64,000 bases of DNA from Sphingomonas sp. UV9 (GTDB taxonomy: Bacteria; Pseudomonadota; Alphaproteobacteria; Sphingomonadales; Sphingomonadaceae), in contig NZ_SCIN01000004.1 of assembly GCF_004101245.1 (NCBI RefSeq), positions 211,983 to 275,982 on the forward strand, read 5' to 3'. The position numbers and the translations under genes were made by a program. Below, piece after piece: positions 8,848 to 15,756 of the stretch. The notes beneath the pieces are model-generated. The model ran no database searches. It was not told the origin of the DNA and saw nothing but the letters and a program-made list of their open reading frames with translations. Numbering within the stretch: the stretch's first letter is position 1; every line of letters begins with the position of its first letter.

Positions 8848-9090
8848 ATAAACTTTCCGTGGAAAGAACATGCGACGTTGGTGCGCATGGCCGTCGCCGG
8901 TCAAACCGACGATCAGTCGACTGAATTGCTGTTCGAAGGTTCGTTGCTGACGCTGGCCAAGAAGGTCCAAGCCATGAAGCGACCCGAGCGCCGCGGACTG
9001 CGTCTGTCGCTACCTGATCGGCACGTTCGACCGCATACCTTTCAGGACGACGCGTTGTCGGCATTGATTGATGGCCTCCCGCGCCTGTAG
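8848..9090 (+). CDS. small conserved protein, copy A, with ATA at the start position
   Basis: About 80 residues, function unknown. It matches the protein at 35,432-35,674 at 63 of 80 positions, so the frame is certainly or recently coding. The position of the partner's ATG is ATA here (8,848-8,850). A GAGAGGGG box at 8,833-8,840 lies 7 nt before it, so ATA, or ATC at 8,845, may serve as a rare start. The only standard alternative is TTG at 8,776. The most conserved part is GLRLSLPDRHVRPHTFQDD near the C-terminus, probably the functional surface. It could be an expressed gene with low initiation or a recent pseudogene. Confidence 0.6.
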   Translation: MNFPWKEHATLVRMAVAGQTDDQSTELLFEGSLLTLAKKVQAMKRPERRGLRLSLPDRHVRPHTFQDDALSALIDGLPRL

Positions 9091-9373
9091 ATGCAGGCAG
9101 CAGTCGCCAAACGCATGCGCGATGCGGATCGCCCTTACGTCCAGCGCGTCGAGCCAGGCGCAAATTTCTATGCGGGACCGGCATGTTCCGCCGTTGAGTT
9201 TCGAAGGCCAAGGGTTCGTCGAATTTTTAGACGCGCCTCGGCGGTTAGAAGTACGTGCAATGAAGCTACTCGCGCCGGTCGCTCACGCTGAGCAGCTTCC
9301 TATCGCTCTTCACGCAGGTGTCTGTCGCTCGGTCTCGCTCGGTGCATCCCGATCAAGCGTTGTCGCACAGATT

Positions 9374-10396
9374 CTATAAACTTGCTCCAGCAGGTCCGCA
9401 ATTTATCATTTTGCCGCTCGCACTTTCCCTAACAGAGCTTGCCCGTTTCGTAGAGCTTGCTAGTAGTGAAGTGCCAGCGACTATAATGCCTCCAATCACA
9501 TCCACGAAATAGTGGCTACCAATCGCTGGAATACATGGCAGCATTGCTACATTCAGTGAAACGAAGATGAGCCCAAATGGGCGAATTTTAGAAAACCCCC
9601 ATGCTAGTAACATCGCGCCAGCTGCATGAAAGCTGGGAAACGTGATTAATCCCGGAACTCCGAACGTCGTTACCTCTCGAAGTGAGCCATCACGAATTGC
9701 ATGAAGTACCTCGGCCGGACGCCATCCCGCGTTTACGGTTAGTGCGGGCATCGCGGAAGGATTGATCCCGTAATGGACGTACGCCGTCACCGATGGTGCG
9801 ATTGCAAATATAGCTACTGAAAGAGCTAACGCCAAGCACCATGCGTGCGCGAACCGCCACACCGTTAGCTCGTCTGCTTTGATTGCTAATGCTGCCATCA
9901 GAACGAACGGTTGCCAGTTCAGTGACTGATAGATTGCGCACATAACGGTTACTAAGTCGTGACGTGGTCCTAGCGCTTCCACCATTTGGCGCCAAGAAAA
10001 AGGCAGCAGCACGTTGTCGACCGCGGCCATTGCTGGATCGGCGTAGGGCAGGCCTAACGTTGAGACCAGGACGGTCAAACTTACAGCACAAATACTCGCT
10101 GCAAGAAGGAGGGCGCACGACTCGACAAACGTTGCGATGATTCGCATTCCCACCGCAAGCGCGACTCGAGCGAGAAGGACAGCGCCGCCCAGAGCAGTTG
10201 CTGTGAACGTTATTGCATCCGTGTTGAAGGTGAACCTCAACATGTGTCCGGTTATCACGACTAGGAAGGCCATCAGGCCGACTATCCGCCACGCCGGCGC
10301 CGGGGAGGGCGCACCTACCGATCGGATGATCTCGCGACTTTTTGGACGCTGGGATGAAAGCCACCGGAGCTCACCGACGTACGGTATGGTAGTCAT
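9374..10396 (-). CDS. PAP2-family membrane phosphatase / phosphotransferase
   Basis: 340 residues with several hydrophobic segments. The C-terminal half carries the PAP2 acid-phosphatase motifs PSFHAA and GSHYFVDVIGG, whose histidines form and resolve the phospho-enzyme. The size and multi-helix front part resemble the PAP2_3 (inositolphosphotransferase-like, Aur1/Ipt1) group, which acts on lipid phosphates in the inner membrane. The first motif (KX6RP) is not evident. I start at the ATG at 10,396 (MTTIPYVGEL), with MCKWG at 10,411 as an alternative; the longer frame to 10,612 looks non-coding. It is the last gene before the tRNA-Thr scar, transcribed away from it. Confidence 0.8.
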   Translation of the reverse strand: MTTIPYVGELRWLSSQRPKSREIIRSVGAPSPAPAWRIVGLMAFLVVITGHMLRFTFNTDAITFTATALGGAVLLARVALAVGMRIIATFVESCALLLAASICAVSLTVLVSTLGLPYADPAMAAVDNVLLPFSWRQMVEALGPRHDLVTVMCAIYQSLNWQPFVLMAALAIKADELTVWRFAHAWCLALALSVAIFAIAPSVTAYVHYGINPSAMPALTVNAGWRPAEVLHAIRDGSLREVTTFGVPGLITFPSFHAAGAMLLAWGFSKIRPFGLIFVSLNVAMLPCIPAIGSHYFVDVIGGIIVAGTSLLASSTKRASSVRESASGKMINCGPAGASL

Positions 10397-10655
10397 GCCC
10401 CATTTGCACATAGCTTTGTAAATTTTCCGGTAACCGTGCGCCGAACGGCCGCGCAGTCTGTCGGCGGTCGATCGAGTCCGTAGGTATAGCGCAGGTGGGC
10501 TTTTTCGGTTTTCCCAAGCCAAAGCGCTTTCGCTAGGAAGTGTCCGGTTGGCGGTCTCATGCCAAACTGGGAAGCGGGTGGGTGCCGCCGCCGAGGTACA
10601 GGGTATTGGCACATAAGAGCATGTAATCGTTGGATTAATCCCGGTGCGTCACTAG

Positions 10656-10702
10656 CCTTCGTAATGCGGGGGTCACAGGTTCGAGTCCTGTAAGCGGCAC
10701 CA
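10656..10702 (+). other. attachment-site scar: 3' half of tRNA-Thr(CGT)
   Basis: The 47 bp run from an anticodon loop containing TTCGTAA, through variable region, T-arm (CAGG TTCGAGT CCTG) and 3' acceptor strand AAGCGGC, to ACCA. The matching 5' half, which should start GCCGCTT, is absent upstream; the sequence before the anticodon loop is unrelated. Break points at the anticodon loop are typical of tyrosine-recombinase integration into tRNA genes. For a plus-strand tRNA the 3'-only copy lies at the downstream end of the element, so the element lies to the left and the flank begins at 10,703. Confidence 0.85.
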
Positions 10703-10815
10703 TGCTACAGAAGCGCGGTCGAGCAGGGCGAATTTTAAGATTTGCTCGCGTTGCGCTTGACTTGTAGAATAATGTTGCTCAGATGTTCTCACCGCAGCAA
10801 TAGGCGGGGGACGGC

Positions 10816-11925
10816 ATGGTCCAGACATCAGGCACCAGTCAGCGGATCGCATTTTCACGGTGGCTACGGACGGGCATGGTGCCATCGGCGCTAGGTCCTG
10901 ACGGTCTCGAACTCAAATTCAATCCATGGCATGATCCGGCGGACGGCCGGTTTACATTTGCAGGCGCGGGGCGCCATGATGGACCGACCCAAACCGATAC
11001 GACGAGCGCCAGAAACGATCGTGCGCGTTCTGGGAGCGGTCGCGCTCCAAGCCCAGGGGATAATCATACATCGCGAACCGCAAAACCGCCAAAGGCTGAA
11101 ACGCCCCGCGCCCGATCGCTTGCGGGCGACGACCCGAAATCGGTAGAACGCAGGTCGGCCAAGGTGCAGTCCACGCGGATTCCGGGAGCGCGGCCCGGTG
11201 GTCAGCCGAACCCCGTCGCCGAATTCGTTGATGGCGTCGGTCAGGGACTTTATGATGTTGGGGAAGGAACCGTGGCGGGAGTCCATGCTGCGCTAGCAAC
11301 AAATCCGGTAACGACTGTTCGCAACGCCGGCCGTGGCATCGCGGCCATGATCGACACCGCAATCGCTGCTGAGGATACCCCGGCCCATATCCAGGCCTCC
11401 CGCGCGGCAAGCGCCGTTGCCAACGCCTCGGCACGGGACATCGGTCGCGCCGCAGGAAAGGTTGCTGGGAACGTCGCGCTGGCGGTAGCGCCGGGGGCGG
11501 CGCTCTCAAAGGCTGCCGCATTGCGCCGACTCCCTATCGCGACGCCGCGTATTACCTTTGACCCGCCGCAAATCGGCTGGGTGAAGGAAGCGACCAAGTC
11601 GGAAAAGCCTTGGAAATCCTATAACGATACCGCGCCGGGCGCGCGCGCCGGTCAGGCACCAACGTTGATGCGGACGATGGCTGACGGTTCGAAGCGGCCG
11701 GTGAAGTTTGACGGCATTCAGGGCGATTATATGATCGACCGAAAATGGTCTGTCGTAAATAGGCCGCGCGCGCGGGCCCAGATTTTACGGCAGTCAGAGG
11801 TATTGGCACAACACCGTTTGATCGGGACGTGGGAGGTCCCCACGCCTGTCCAGAAAGCCAAGGCGCTGAAACTGCTCAAGCAGATGAGCATCACCAACAT
11901 CCACGTGAAGGTTGTGAAGCCATGA
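10816..11925 (+). CDS. polymorphic toxin with REase-fold C-terminal domain
   Basis: 369 residues. The N-terminus has KFNPWHDPADGRFTFAG (about 34-50), a motif I associate with the front part of alphaproteobacterial polymorphic toxins. Residues 55-130 are low complexity. Residues 135-240 are Ala/Gly-rich and amphipathic or hydrophobic, as in a delivery or pore segment. The C-terminal 85 residues resemble Tox-REase nuclease domains (type 5 or 7): VKFDG at 296-300, MIDRK at 306-310, then a Gln/Arg helix and WEVP. It probably attacks nucleic acid in competitors. A GGCGGGGGA box precedes the ATG. The immunity gene overlaps it by ATGA. It starts 114 bp after the tRNA scar. The secretion route is not shown. 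Confidence 0.75.
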   Translation: MVQTSGTSQRIAFSRWLRTGMVPSALGPDGLELKFNPWHDPADGRFTFAGAGRHDGPTQTDTTSARNDRARSGSGRAPSPGDNHTSRTAKPPKAETPRARSLAGDDPKSVERRSAKVQSTRIPGARPGGQPNPVAEFVDGVGQGLYDVGEGTVAGVHAALATNPVTTVRNAGRGIAAMIDTAIAAEDTPAHIQASRAASAVANASARDIGRAAGKVAGNVALAVAPGAALSKAAALRRLPIATPRITFDPPQIGWVKEATKSEKPWKSYNDTAPGARAGQAPTLMRTMADGSKRPVKFDGIQGDYMIDRKWSVVNRPRARAQILRQSEVLAQHRLIGTWEVPTPVQKAKALKLLKQMSITNIHVKVVKP

Positions 11926-12233
11926 TCGCTATGCAGGTTGCAGAGATTATCGCGCAGTACGTCGTCTTTCTCGAACTGACCGACGAAGAGGACCTTAACC
12001 TCGACACTGCCGTGAAGATGATGGAAGCCTTGGCTGGTCAGCTTCAAGAGATGGACAAGGGATTTCTCCGTGAGCTCGTGAACGCGTTCCCGATCATAGC
12101 GGAACAATACAGCGGCGAGGCGCAAGAGGTGGTGCGCGGTATAGCTTATGGCTACTATCTTGAAGACGCGCTGGCAGCAGGCGACCCGGTCAAGCTGGCG
12201 GCACTGGAAGCTTTGCGCGACGCGAAGGGTTGA
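11922..12233 (+). CDS. putative immunity protein of the adjacent toxin
   Basis: 103 residues, strongly acidic and all-helical in appearance, with no known motif. Its ATG overlaps the stop of the toxin gene (ATGA at 11,922-11,925), the standard layout for toxin-immunity pairs that must be co-produced. Acidic, helical, cytoplasmic proteins are common inhibitors of nuclease toxins. An in-frame upstream extension to 11,829 exists but lies inside the toxin and lacks support. Its function is inferred from position and composition only. Confidence 0.65.
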   Translation: MIAMQVAEIIAQYVVFLELTDEEDLNLDTAVKMMEALAGQLQEMDKGFLRELVNAFPIIAEQYSGEAQEVVRGIAYGYYLEDALAAGDPVKLAALEALRDAKG

Positions 12234-12389
12234 ACGGCGGTACTTGGAATCGTGGGAATCTCAAGGCCGCACAGTTCGGCGTCGATGCTTACATCACTGA
12301 CGACTGACCGAAATTATCCAATGATCTGAGTGCCCATCTTTGTCCCCTGTGGGGCACCATTTTTCCAAGCGACAAGTGCCTGTTTTACC

Positions 12390-13727
12390 TCACATTTTTG
12401 TCACTCCGGCCTGTGCTGCGGTGTTTGCCTGTTCGGTGCGGGTTCGGTGCAATGCACCGGGGGCAAGCCGTTCGAGGTCGGCTAAAATGCCGGTCAGTGC
12501 GGTGACGACGCTCGGAAATTCACCGATCGCGTAGACCTCGGTCTGGCCGCCATCGCTGTGACCCATGAAGCCCTCCAGATCCCACTTCGTAGCGCCGCGG
12601 TTGCGCGCGAGCGTCGCGAGGCTGTGGCGCAATAGGTACGAGCGCCACTCGCGGCCCTTCGGCAGTCCGAGCTTCGTAAGCATCGTGTCCCATGCCCGGT
12701 CGACGTCCTGGACGGGGCGGCCGTGGTAGTTGACCAGCCAGCCGCGGCCAGCGCGTTCTTCCGGCTTGAGATCCATGAACGTCGCGTATTCGGCGCGCAG
12801 CCAGCGATCGAGCGTTGGGAGGACGGGCACCAGAGCACGATGCTTCTTGTTCTGCGTCCTGCCCTGCGGGTTCAGGTCGACGGTCGGCGCACCTGGCCAC
12901 CACTGCTCACGGTCGGGCGTGATGTTGATGTCCACAATCGCACCCGGGCGCGCGAGCGTGCAGATCGAGGCGACGAGGAATGCGTGCAGCGATTCGCGCT
13001 GGCGACCGGACTCGGCCGCGCAGGAAAGCATCTGCGCCAGTTCTTCGATACCGATCCGGGTGCGCCGTTTGCGCCGCACCTGGCTTGCTGGAAGTGGCTT
13101 ATAGATCGGCCGCTTGTCAGAGCGGGGTGGTTCCGCGTTGGCGGCATGATTCAATACCGCGATAAGCTGCGCGATCGACGCCTCGGTCGCAGCGGGCGAT
13201 CGTGCGCGCGATATAGTGACGTCACACTTCCCGTTTCGCCATTCGACCGGCTGCTGCTTGGACCAGGCGCGGAACGCGTGAACAAAAACCGACGCGCATG
13301 CTACCGCACACGCTGTCGCGTGACCAAACCGGCCTTGCGCACCCAATGCCTCCTCGGCATCGAGAAATGCAACGACGTGCGCCAGTCGGCTCGCAATCGT
13401 GTCGGCCGACGCACGCGTATTGCCCCACTCGATTTTATAGTCGGCAATAGCATCGGTCAGCAGGTACGCATTCGCCTGGGCAAGCGTCTGTCCGCATGAT
13501 TGGCAAAATGCGGGTGCCTCGCCTTTGTCAGCCAAGTATAGTTCGTCGAGAAACAGGATAGCAGCGGCCTGATCTACTGTACCCGTTGACATGCCGCGTT
13601 CACGTCGCGTGCTTGCGTCGTACCACCAGATATAGAGGTTAGGGCTGCGCTGGCTTCCATCGGCGAGCTGATTGAAGCCGAGCCAGTATTTGCCACGCTG
13701 GTAGATCGGCGAATTGCGTCGCGACAT
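12390..13727 (-). CDS. tyrosine recombinase / phage-type integrase
   Basis: 445 residues. The catalytic C-terminus shows a plausible Arg in CTLARPGAIVDI, a basic NKKHRALVPV strand, LLRHSLATLARNRG with box II His/Arg, FMGHSDGG with the second His, and the nucleophile Tyr in TEVYAIG. The N-terminus starts MSRRNSPIYQRGKYWLGF, a compact beta-type arm-binding domain, then a Cys pair (FCQSCG) and a core-binding domain. I chose ATG 13,727 because residues before it in the 533-codon frame look antisense-like. It points toward the toxin and the tRNA scar, and could be the integrase of a second element lying in tandem with the first. Confidence 0.88.
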   Translation of the reverse strand: MSRRNSPIYQRGKYWLGFNQLADGSQRSPNLYIWWYDASTRRERGMSTGTVDQAAAILFLDELYLADKGEAPAFCQSCGQTLAQANAYLLTDAIADYKIEWGNTRASADTIASRLAHVVAFLDAEEALGAQGRFGHATACAVACASVFVHAFRAWSKQQPVEWRNGKCDVTISRARSPAATEASIAQLIAVLNHAANAEPPRSDKRPIYKPLPASQVRRKRRTRIGIEELAQMLSCAAESGRQRESLHAFLVASICTLARPGAIVDINITPDREQWWPGAPTVDLNPQGRTQNKKHRALVPVLPTLDRWLRAEYATFMDLKPEERAGRGWLVNYHGRPVQDVDRAWDTMLTKLGLPKGREWRSYLLRHSLATLARNRGATKWDLEGFMGHSDGGQTEVYAIGEFPSVVTALTGILADLERLAPGALHRTRTEQANTAAQAGVTKM

Positions 13728-13902
13728 TGTGTCTGTTCTGTCGAGTAGTCGGCTACGGCGCGATTGATGATGTCGAAGAGTCCGAGGCTTCCGAGTAGAT
13801 CGAGGTCGGGAGACTCGATCCGGACGCCTTTCCCGACGTCCGCCGCGCGCAACAGCTTGCGGGAGAGTTTGACGAGCGACGGAGCGTTCATTGCCTGCGC
13901 TT

Positions 13903-14388
13903 TCATTCACAGAGGGCGTATTGGGAGAAGCAAGAAGGCGTATCTTCGCGCTCAATCGCATCCAGCCCCACGCCCTGCCGCTCGTAAGCAAAGCGCTCGA
14001 CGTGATCGCAGTGTGCGAGGACGGTGCTCGCCTGTCTCAAGCGAGCGGCAGTTACAGCGTCGGATACGGCAGGCGACACCACGGCTCGCAGCTTTTGTGC
14101 GTGCGCCAGGAGCCGCTCCGCGCGCTGTTCGAGTCCGCGAGCCGCTGCGACGACATCTGCATCAGACGCGCCGCGCTCTCCGTTGATCTTGTAATTCAGG
14201 TTGCGGACGGTGATACAGAGTTCGTCGGCGAGCCGGATCTTACCGAACAATCCGGCTGCGGTGTCTAGGCCCATCATACGGGCCACTTCGATTGGATACG
14301 CTACCTGTTCCCGATTTGCGGAACAGGGCTTCGTGACCGTCAATGTCGTATCTTTGCTGGCTTCGGTGGGAGCGGCGCTGATCATCAT
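13903..14388 (-). CDS. small putative regulator or element-associated protein
   Basis: 161 residues. The middle, PIEVARMMGLDTAAGLFGKIRLADELCITVRNLNYKINGERG (given in parts: AARGLEQRAERLL follows), reads like a helix-turn-helix segment of a repressor that selects an operator, followed by a long amphipathic helix. I do not recognise a named family. It starts at ATG 14,388 with an AGGA box 5 nt upstream; the longer frame to 14,664 is discounted. It lies upstream of the integrase on the same strand and may control it. Confidence 0.55.
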   Translation of the reverse strand: MMISAAPTEASKDTTLTVTKPCSANREQVAYPIEVARMMGLDTAAGLFGKIRLADELCITVRNLNYKINGERGASDADVVAAARGLEQRAERLLAHAQKLRAVVSPAVSDAVTAARLRQASTVLAHCDHVERFAYERQGVGLDAIEREDTPSCFSQYALCE

Positions 14389-14470
14389 GGAGATCCTGTT
14401 CGTGCGGGGGGATCGAGCGCTCGCGCCAGCGGCCTTCCTTGCAGAAAGGGGCTGACCAAGTGCCGGGCGT

Positions 14471-14659
14471 TCAAAACATCGGCGGCGGGCGGCGCTGGAT
14501 CGGGTGCAGATCCTTGGCGAGGCAGAGGACTGCCTGCCCGTCATCGAAGCGAACCGAGGCGAACGCCTTGCGGACGGCGAGGACGTCTCGTTGCTTACCG
14601 GTGCGGCCGAACCCTCCGAAGAGGGCGCGATCACCACCACAGACGGCGACGTCCGCCAC
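14471..14659 (-). CDS. candidate small ORF
   Basis: 62 residues with a high third-position GC and normal composition, e.g. VRKAFASVRFDDGQAVLCL. It lies 82 bp upstream of the small regulator on the same strand. It uses a GTG start. A plus-strand frame over the same bases, ending in GDVRHVTGGPLW, also reads plausibly, so the coding strand is uncertain. No family recognised. Confidence 0.25.
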   Translation of the reverse strand: MADVAVCGGDRALFGGFGRTGKQRDVLAVRKAFASVRFDDGQAVLCLAKDLHPIQRRPPPMF

Positions 14660-14913
14660 GTCACAGGCGGACCGCTTTGGTGATGGTACGTGACGTGCTC
14701 ATAGGCGGACGACCTGTCTGCAACGGGCAGGACTCTCTGCCATCGCTAGCGAGGTGTGGAATAACGTCCCACACTCGATGCGCTGGCTCCACCTCGCCGA
14801 GCGCAAGCCTAACGATGCGCGGCCATTGCGGGATCAAGCTGGTGGCGATGACGCCGATCGCGGTCGCGGCAGCGCCAGTCAGCAGCCCGATACCAACGCC
14901 ATGGAGCAGATGA

Positions 14914-15386
14914 TCGGCGACCATCGTCGCGATCGTCCACGATGTATTGATGACGCTCGGCTTCTTCGCGCTCATGCGGAATGATTTCGAGGTCGACCTC
15001 AACATCGTCGCGGCGGTACTGACGATCATCTCGTACTCGATCAACGACAAGATCGTGATCGACGATCGTATCCGAGAAAACATGCGCCGCTATCGGAAGA
15101 TGGACATGCGCGATATCATCGACCTGTCCGTGAACGAAACTCTACCTCGTACCGTAATGACCTCTGTGACCATACTGCTTGCGCTGTTCGCGATGCTGAT
15201 TTTGGGCGGGCATGTGCTGCGCGGCTTCACCGCCGCGATGATCTTGGGGATCGTCGTGGGAACGTATTCGTCCATCTACGTGTCGTCATCGTGCTGATCA
15301 CGCTGGGGCTGCGGGCCGATCCCGTACCACGCAAGGGTGGCGTGCAGGATGGCGCCGAGCGGGTTGGTCCAAAGGTCGAGCACTAA
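14914..15386 (+). pseudogene. secF: secF fragment, truncated and frameshifted
   Basis: The frame encodes the C-terminal third of SecF, the membrane subunit of the SecDF export accessory complex. Diagnostic stretches are IVHDVLMTLGFF, NIVAAVLTIISYSINDKIVI, DDRIRENMRRYRKM, LSVNETLPRTVMTS and FTAAMILGIVVGTYSSIYV. The N-terminal two thirds are missing; sequence before 14,914 does not match and contains stops. After YVSSS the frame hits TGA, but dropping to the next frame restores LITLGLRADPVPRKGG and a stop at 15,384-15,386. A one-base loss near 15,288 explains this. No secD is present, so this is an inactive copy; the working secDF must be elsewhere. Confidence 0.9.
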
Positions 15387-15423
15387 ATCGACTGGTTGCA
15401 TCAATAATCTACGCAGTGTGAAG

Positions 15424-15462
15424 CCGAGAATCCTCCGGACTTGTCCGATAGAGGATTCTCGG
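15424..15462. repeat. perfect 12-bp inverted repeat with nested stem
   Basis: CCGAGAATCCTC at 15,424-15,435 pairs with GAGGATTCTCGG at 15,451-15,462. Inside, CGGAC and GTCCG form a second 5-bp stem. The hairpin lies 38 bp after the secF stop frame. There is no T-run, so a simple intrinsic terminator is not the obvious reading. A second hairpin follows at 15,492. Confidence 0.7.
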
Positions 15463-15491
15463 GCCGGTGCGGCCTACAAGATGGCTCCGAT

Positions 15492-15524
15492 AGGCGATCT
15501 GTGTTCCAGCCGCGCAGATCGCCT
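15492..15524. repeat. perfect 10-bp inverted repeat
   Basis: AGGCGATCTG at 15,492-15,501 pairs with CAGATCGCCT at 15,515-15,524 around a 13-nt loop. It stands 29 bp from the preceding hairpin. Both are perfect, which is unusual for two unrelated chance stems in 100 bp. Confidence 0.65.
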
Positions 15525-15532
15525 CTCCCATA

Positions 15533-15703
15533 TTACCATCCTGATGGGAAAGGCTGGTTGGCCGGAACCGCCCACAAGTGGACGTTCAAACCATCGTCGC
15601 CGCTTGCCGACTTCAGCCATTCGTTAATATTGGTCCACAGGACATCACCAGCGAAAAGCAGTAGCTGTTCGACTTTAAAATCGTGAAAACGGCCAGTCAG
15701 CAA
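15533..15703 (-). CDS. candidate small ORF
   Basis: 56 residues from a TTG at 15,703. The product contains HDFKVEQLLLFAGDVLW and ends LNVHLWAVPANQPFPSGW, a balanced composition unlike antisense noise. I cannot name a family. It could equally be the C-terminal tail of a decayed larger gene, because the frame is closed by TGA just upstream and no good ribosome-binding site is seen. Confidence 0.3.
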   Translation of the reverse strand: MLTGRFHDFKVEQLLLFAGDVLWTNINEWLKSASGDDGLNVHLWAVPANQPFPSGW

Positions 15704-15756
15704 TCAGTCGCGGAGTCGCACTTGATAAAGGGCAGGCCCGTAACGATCTTGTTTCG

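Noticed and set aside
10673..10885. Minus-strand frame across the tRNA scar
   Set aside because: Its end is simply the antisense of the tRNA 3' half; no protein features.
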